NCBI GenBank assembly: GCA_035707965.1
Contig: DASSTJ010000126.1
Coordinates: 1-6,990 of the forward strand
Source: DASSTJ01 sp035707965
Lineage (GTDB): Bacteria > Actinomycetota > Actinomycetes > Actinomycetales > Angustibacteraceae
Direction of reading: 5' to 3'
Length of the DNA stretch: 6,990 bases
A program made the translations under genes and the position numbers. Shown here piece by piece: positions 5,377 through 6,990 of this stretch; position 1 is the first letter of the stretch; each line of letters starts with the position of its first letter. Under the pieces are notes generated by a model. The model had not been told where the DNA came from. It saw only the letters and a list, made by a program, of their open reading frames with translations, and made no database searches.

Positions 5377-6639
5377 GTGACCGACATCCTCGACGAGCTC
5401 ATGTGGCGAGGGCTGGTCGCGCAGACCACGGACGAGGCCGCGCTCCGTCAGGCTCTCGACGACGGGCCGATCACCGCGTACTGCGGGTTCGACCCGACGG
5501 CGCCCTCGCTGCACTTCGGCAACCTGGTGCAGCTCGTCGTGCTCCGGCACCTGCAACGCGCCGGCCACCGCGTGATCTGCCTCGTCGGCGGCTCGACCGG
5601 TCTGATCGGCGACCCGCGGCCGAGCGCCGAGCGGGTGCTGAAGACGAAGGAGCAGACCGCCCAGTGGGTGAGCGGCATCGCCGAGCAGGTGAGGCCGTTC
5701 CTGCGCAGCGACGGTGACAACCCCGCGATCTTCGTCAACAACCTCGACTGGACGCAGGGGCTGTCGGCGCTCGACTTCCTCCGCGACATCGGCAAGCACT
5801 TCCGCGTCAACCAGATGGTGAAGAAGGAGGCCATCGCCGCGCGGCTCAGCTCCGACGAGGGCATCTCGTACACGGAGTTCAGCTACCAGCTGCTGCAGGC
5901 CCTCGACTACCTGCAGCTGTACCGGCAGTACGGCTGCACCCTCCAGACCGGTGGCAACGACCAGTGGGGCAACCTCACGGCGGGGTCGGACCTGATCCAC
6001 AAGGTGGAGGGGGCGTCGGTCCACCTGCTGACGACGCCGCTGCTCACCGACTCGTCGGGCGAGAAGTTCGGCAAGAGCGCCGGCAACGCCATCTGGCTGT
6101 CCGCCGACATGACCAGCCCGTACGCCTTCTACCAGTACTGGCTCAACGTCGAGGACGCCTCGGTCGTGACACTGCTCAAGGTGTTCACCGACCGAACCCG
6201 TGAGGAGATCGCCGCACTCGAGCTCGAGGTGGTCGAACGACCGTACGCGCGCCAGGCCCAGCGCACGCTCGCCGCTGACGTGACCACGTTGGTGCACGGC
6301 GCCGAGGCGACGGCCGCCGTGCAGGCCGCGAGCGCCGCCCTGTTCGGCCGCGCCGACCTCACGTCGTTGGACGAGCGGACGCTGGGCGACGCCGTGACGG
6401 AGCTCCCGTCGGTACCTGTCGAGGTGGGGACCACGGTGGCCGAGGCGTTCGCGGGCTCGGGGCTGTCACCGAGCCGCGGAGCGGCGCGTCGGACGGTCGA
6501 CGAGGGTGGGGCGTACGTCAACAACGTGAAGGTGACCGACCCGGACGCCGTCCTCGCGCCGGCGGACCTCCTGCACGGCAGGTACGCCGTGCTCCGGCGT
6601 GGCAAGAAGTCGTTGGCCGTGGGCATCGCCGGCGCCTAG
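5377..6639 (+). CDS. tyrS: Tyrosyl-tRNA synthetase
   Basis: This class I synthetase activates tyrosine with ATP and loads it onto tRNA-Tyr in the cytoplasm; it is normally essential. The product has 420 residues, the usual length for the bacterial TyrS form. The catalytic Rossmann domain shows YCGFDPTAPSLHFGN (35-49), where HFGN is the HIGH-motif variant. GGSTGLIGDP follows (71-80), then the tyrosine pocket EFSYQLLQALD (Tyr170, Gln174, Asp177) and TGGNDQWGN (191-199). KFGKS (230-234) is the KMSKS-loop variant. After the alpha-helical anticodon domain (about 250-340), the C-terminal S4-type RNA-binding domain spans about 355-415 (SRGAARRTVDEGGAYVNN, then LLHGRYAVLRRGKKS). GTG is the start, chosen for its strong ribosome site. 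The 108-base gap upstream is too short for a T-box leader and I see no such motif. Nothing indicates truncation. Confidence 0.97.
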   Translation: MTDILDELMWRGLVAQTTDEAALRQALDDGPITAYCGFDPTAPSLHFGNLVQLVVLRHLQRAGHRVICLVGGSTGLIGDPRPSAERVLKTKEQTAQWVSGIAEQVRPFLRSDGDNPAIFVNNLDWTQGLSALDFLRDIGKHFRVNQMVKKEAIAARLSSDEGISYTEFSYQLLQALDYLQLYRQYGCTLQTGGNDQWGNLTAGSDLIHKVEGASVHLLTTPLLTDSSGEKFGKSAGNAIWLSADMTSPYAFYQYWLNVEDASVVTLLKVFTDRTREEIAALELEVVERPYARQAQRTLAADVTTLVHGAEATAAVQAASAALFGRADLTSLDERTLGDAVTELPSVPVEVGTTVAEAFAGSGLSPSRGAARRTVDEGGAYVNNVKVTDPDAVLAPADLLHGRYAVLRRGKKSLAVGIAGA

Positions 6640-6650
6640 CGGTGTGCGGA

Positions 6651-6696
6651 TGGGTGCGCCAAGACCGGTGCCATCACGACGGTCTGGGTGCACTCA
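6651..6696 (+). terminator. Long hairpin after tyrS, candidate terminator
   Basis: Bases 6651-6667 pair with 6680-6696 around a 12-base loop: 17 positions, all paired except one A/G mismatch (6661/6686), with two G-T wobbles (6653/6694, 6658/6689). The loop can add a small GTG/CAC helix. It begins 11 bases after the tyrS stop. No T tract follows, as in the T-less terminators proposed for high-GC actinobacteria. It is the strongest fold I found in the window. Confidence 0.65.
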
Positions 6697-6710
6697 CCGG
6701 CGCGCCAGGG

Positions 6711-6740
6711 ACGACGTCAGCCCGGTGCTGAGCCGGTCGT
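6711..6740 (+). other. Second, smaller hairpin before the promoter-like pair
   Basis: ACGAC (6711-6715) pairs with GTCGT (6736-6740), and TCAGC (6717-6721) with GCTGA (6727-6731) around a CCGGT loop. A 1x4 internal loop separates the two stems. It could back up the terminator at 6651-6696, or just reflect GC-rich sequence. Confidence 0.3.
6712..6725 (+). repeat. 14-base direct repeat, copy 1
   Basis: CGACGTCAGCCCGG occurs here and again, identical, at 6784-6797, 72 bases apart start to start. The two copies lie on either side of the TTGACG/TAATGT promoter. Each contains the palindrome GACGTC. Flanking bases are not shared. Confidence 0.6.
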
Positions 6741-6750
6741 GAGCACGGAT

Positions 6751-6780
6751 TTGACGCGGTCGCCAGCTGCCACCTAATGT
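6751..6780 (+). promoter_or_regulatory. Sigma70-type promoter candidate, rRNA-like
   Basis: TTGACG (6751-6756) and TAATGT (6775-6780) are separated by 18 bases. TTGACG matches the -35 consensus at five of six positions and is typical of actinobacterial rRNA promoters; TAATGT fits TAnnnT. It is the best promoter match in the window. It points right, away from tyrS and towards the unseen downstream gene, with a predicted start near 6787. Confidence 0.55.
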
Positions 6781-6783
6781 TCT

Positions 6784-6797
6784 CGACGTCAGCCCGG
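6784..6797 (+). repeat. 14-base direct repeat, copy 2
   Basis: This is the identical second copy of CGACGTCAGCCCGG, lying directly at the predicted transcription start of the 6751-6780 promoter. It could be an operator half of a factor bound on both sides of the promoter, or a trace of promoter-segment duplication. Confidence 0.6.
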
Positions 6798-6830
6798 CAG
6801 GGAGGAACGGACACCGCGAGGTGGCCAGTC

Positions 6831-6875
6831 CCGGGGCCGACTCCCGCTCACAGCGCCGGCTTCGCCGGGGCCCGG
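6831..6875 (+). other. Nested GC-rich hairpin between the two promoter-like elements
   Basis: An inner stem CCGGC (6856-6860) / GCCGG (6864-6868) with a TTC loop sits inside an outer stem. The outer stem pairs CCGGG and CC (6831-6838, one bulged G) with GGCCCGG (6869-6875). The left side between the stems is a 17-base loop. It may be leader structure or a weak terminator; base composition alone could also explain it. Confidence 0.3.
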
Positions 6876-6894
6876 TCACGCCCTCACGGGGTGG

Positions 6895-6923
6895 TCGGGC
6901 GGCCCTCCCGGGCCTGCTAGAGT
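6895..6923 (+). promoter_or_regulatory. Second promoter candidate with TAGAGT -10 box
   Basis: TAGAGT at 6918-6923 is a good TAnnnT -10 box, and I recall similar TAGAGT boxes at actinobacterial rRNA promoters. The expected -35 position, 17 bases upstream (6895-6900), reads TCGGGC and is poor. If active, it would start near 6930 and may depend on an activator such as CarD or RbpA, as many actinobacterial rRNA promoters do; that dependence is inference. Confidence 0.4.
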
Positions 6924-6990
6924 AGGACCGCGATCCCCAAGCAGGACGTGAGACTCGTTCACAGCCGGCCACGCGCCAGGTGCCGCGAAC

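Larger units (their letters stand above)
6640..6990. other. Non-coding region downstream of tyrS, possible rRNA-operon leader
   Basis: I see no convincing gene in these 350 bases. The only longer open frame is on the minus strand (6694-6972), arginine/serine-rich, with no recognisable motif. The region instead holds, in order, a long hairpin, a second smaller hairpin, a promoter-like pair, a direct repeat spanning that promoter, a nested GC-rich hairpin and another -10-like box. Several tandem promoters before a structured leader are typical of actinobacterial rRNA operons (known in Streptomyces and mycobacteria), and to my recollection a 16S gene follows tyrS in some actinobacteria. No 16S or tRNA sequence occurs before the window ends, so the downstream gene is unseen. 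Confidence 0.4.

Noticed and set aside
4927..6297. Long open frame on the minus strand, 456 residues, antisense to mpg and tyrS
   Set aside because: It is antisense to two clearly identified genes, has no recognisable motif and is a composition effect of GC-rich codons. TyrS motifs on the + strand are unambiguous.
6694..6972. Minus-strand open frame of 92 residues downstream of tyrS
   Set aside because: Arg/Ser/Gly-rich with no motif, and it covers the promoter-like elements and direct repeats. More likely non-coding.
6924..6990. Start of a 16S rRNA or tRNA gene at the right edge
   Set aside because: I looked for the conserved 16S 5' end, a boxA-like element and a tRNA fold and found none before the window ends.

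Overview
This window looks like ordinary chromosome from a high-GC actinobacterium (Actinomycetota). Codon third positions are almost all G or C, the genes are tightly packed, GTG starts are used, and the gene families and their order fit this phylum. I cannot resolve the genus. All the genes I can support are on the + strand.

Layout. (1) Bases 1-688 hold the 3' half of argH (argininosuccinate lyase), the last visible gene of an arginine-biosynthesis cluster lying to the left. A hairpin directly after its stop (691-719) may end that transcript. (2) Bases 795-4615 hold a four-gene succinate dehydrogenase operon. Its order is a 95-residue coiled-coil protein of unknown function, a five-helix membrane anchor (SdhC), the flavoprotein SdhA and the iron-sulfur protein SdhB. 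The genes are joined by a 1-base gap and two ATGA stop/start overlaps. The anchor is not a classical haem-b anchor. It carries a CHSCRH motif at the end of its fourth helix and resembles the mycobacterial Sdh1 ('type F') anchor, for which a membrane-embedded Rieske-type [2Fe-2S] cluster has been reported. (3) Bases ~4582-5268 hold a 3-methyladenine DNA glycosylase (AAG/MPG family). Its start lies inside or exactly at the sdhB stop, so it probably shares the sdh transcript. (4) Bases 5377-6639 hold tyrS (tyrosyl-tRNA synthetase), preceded by a hairpin and a clear Shine-Dalgarno sequence. (5) Bases 6640-6990 hold no convincing gene. They contain a strong hairpin without a T tract, a 14-base direct repeat, a good sigma70-type promoter (TTGACG, 18-base spacer, TAATGT) and a second -10-like TAGAGT. 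This resembles the multi-promoter region before an actinobacterial rRNA operon, but no rRNA sequence is inside the window.

How the genes work together. SdhA oxidises succinate to fumarate on FAD. Electrons pass through the three SdhB clusters to SdhC, which reduces quinone in the membrane and links the TCA cycle to respiration. The small first gene is translated just before SdhC and may serve the complex as an assembly or regulatory factor, but nothing in its sequence proves this. ArgH, Mpg and TyrS are housekeeping enzymes. To my recollection argH, mpg and tyrS are often close together in actinobacteria, so the sdh block may be an insertion into that order.

I found no mobile element, CRISPR array, tRNA, defence system or other clearly new system. 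The most interesting points are the Rieske-type anchor, its unstudied small partner gene and the promoter-rich region downstream of tyrS.
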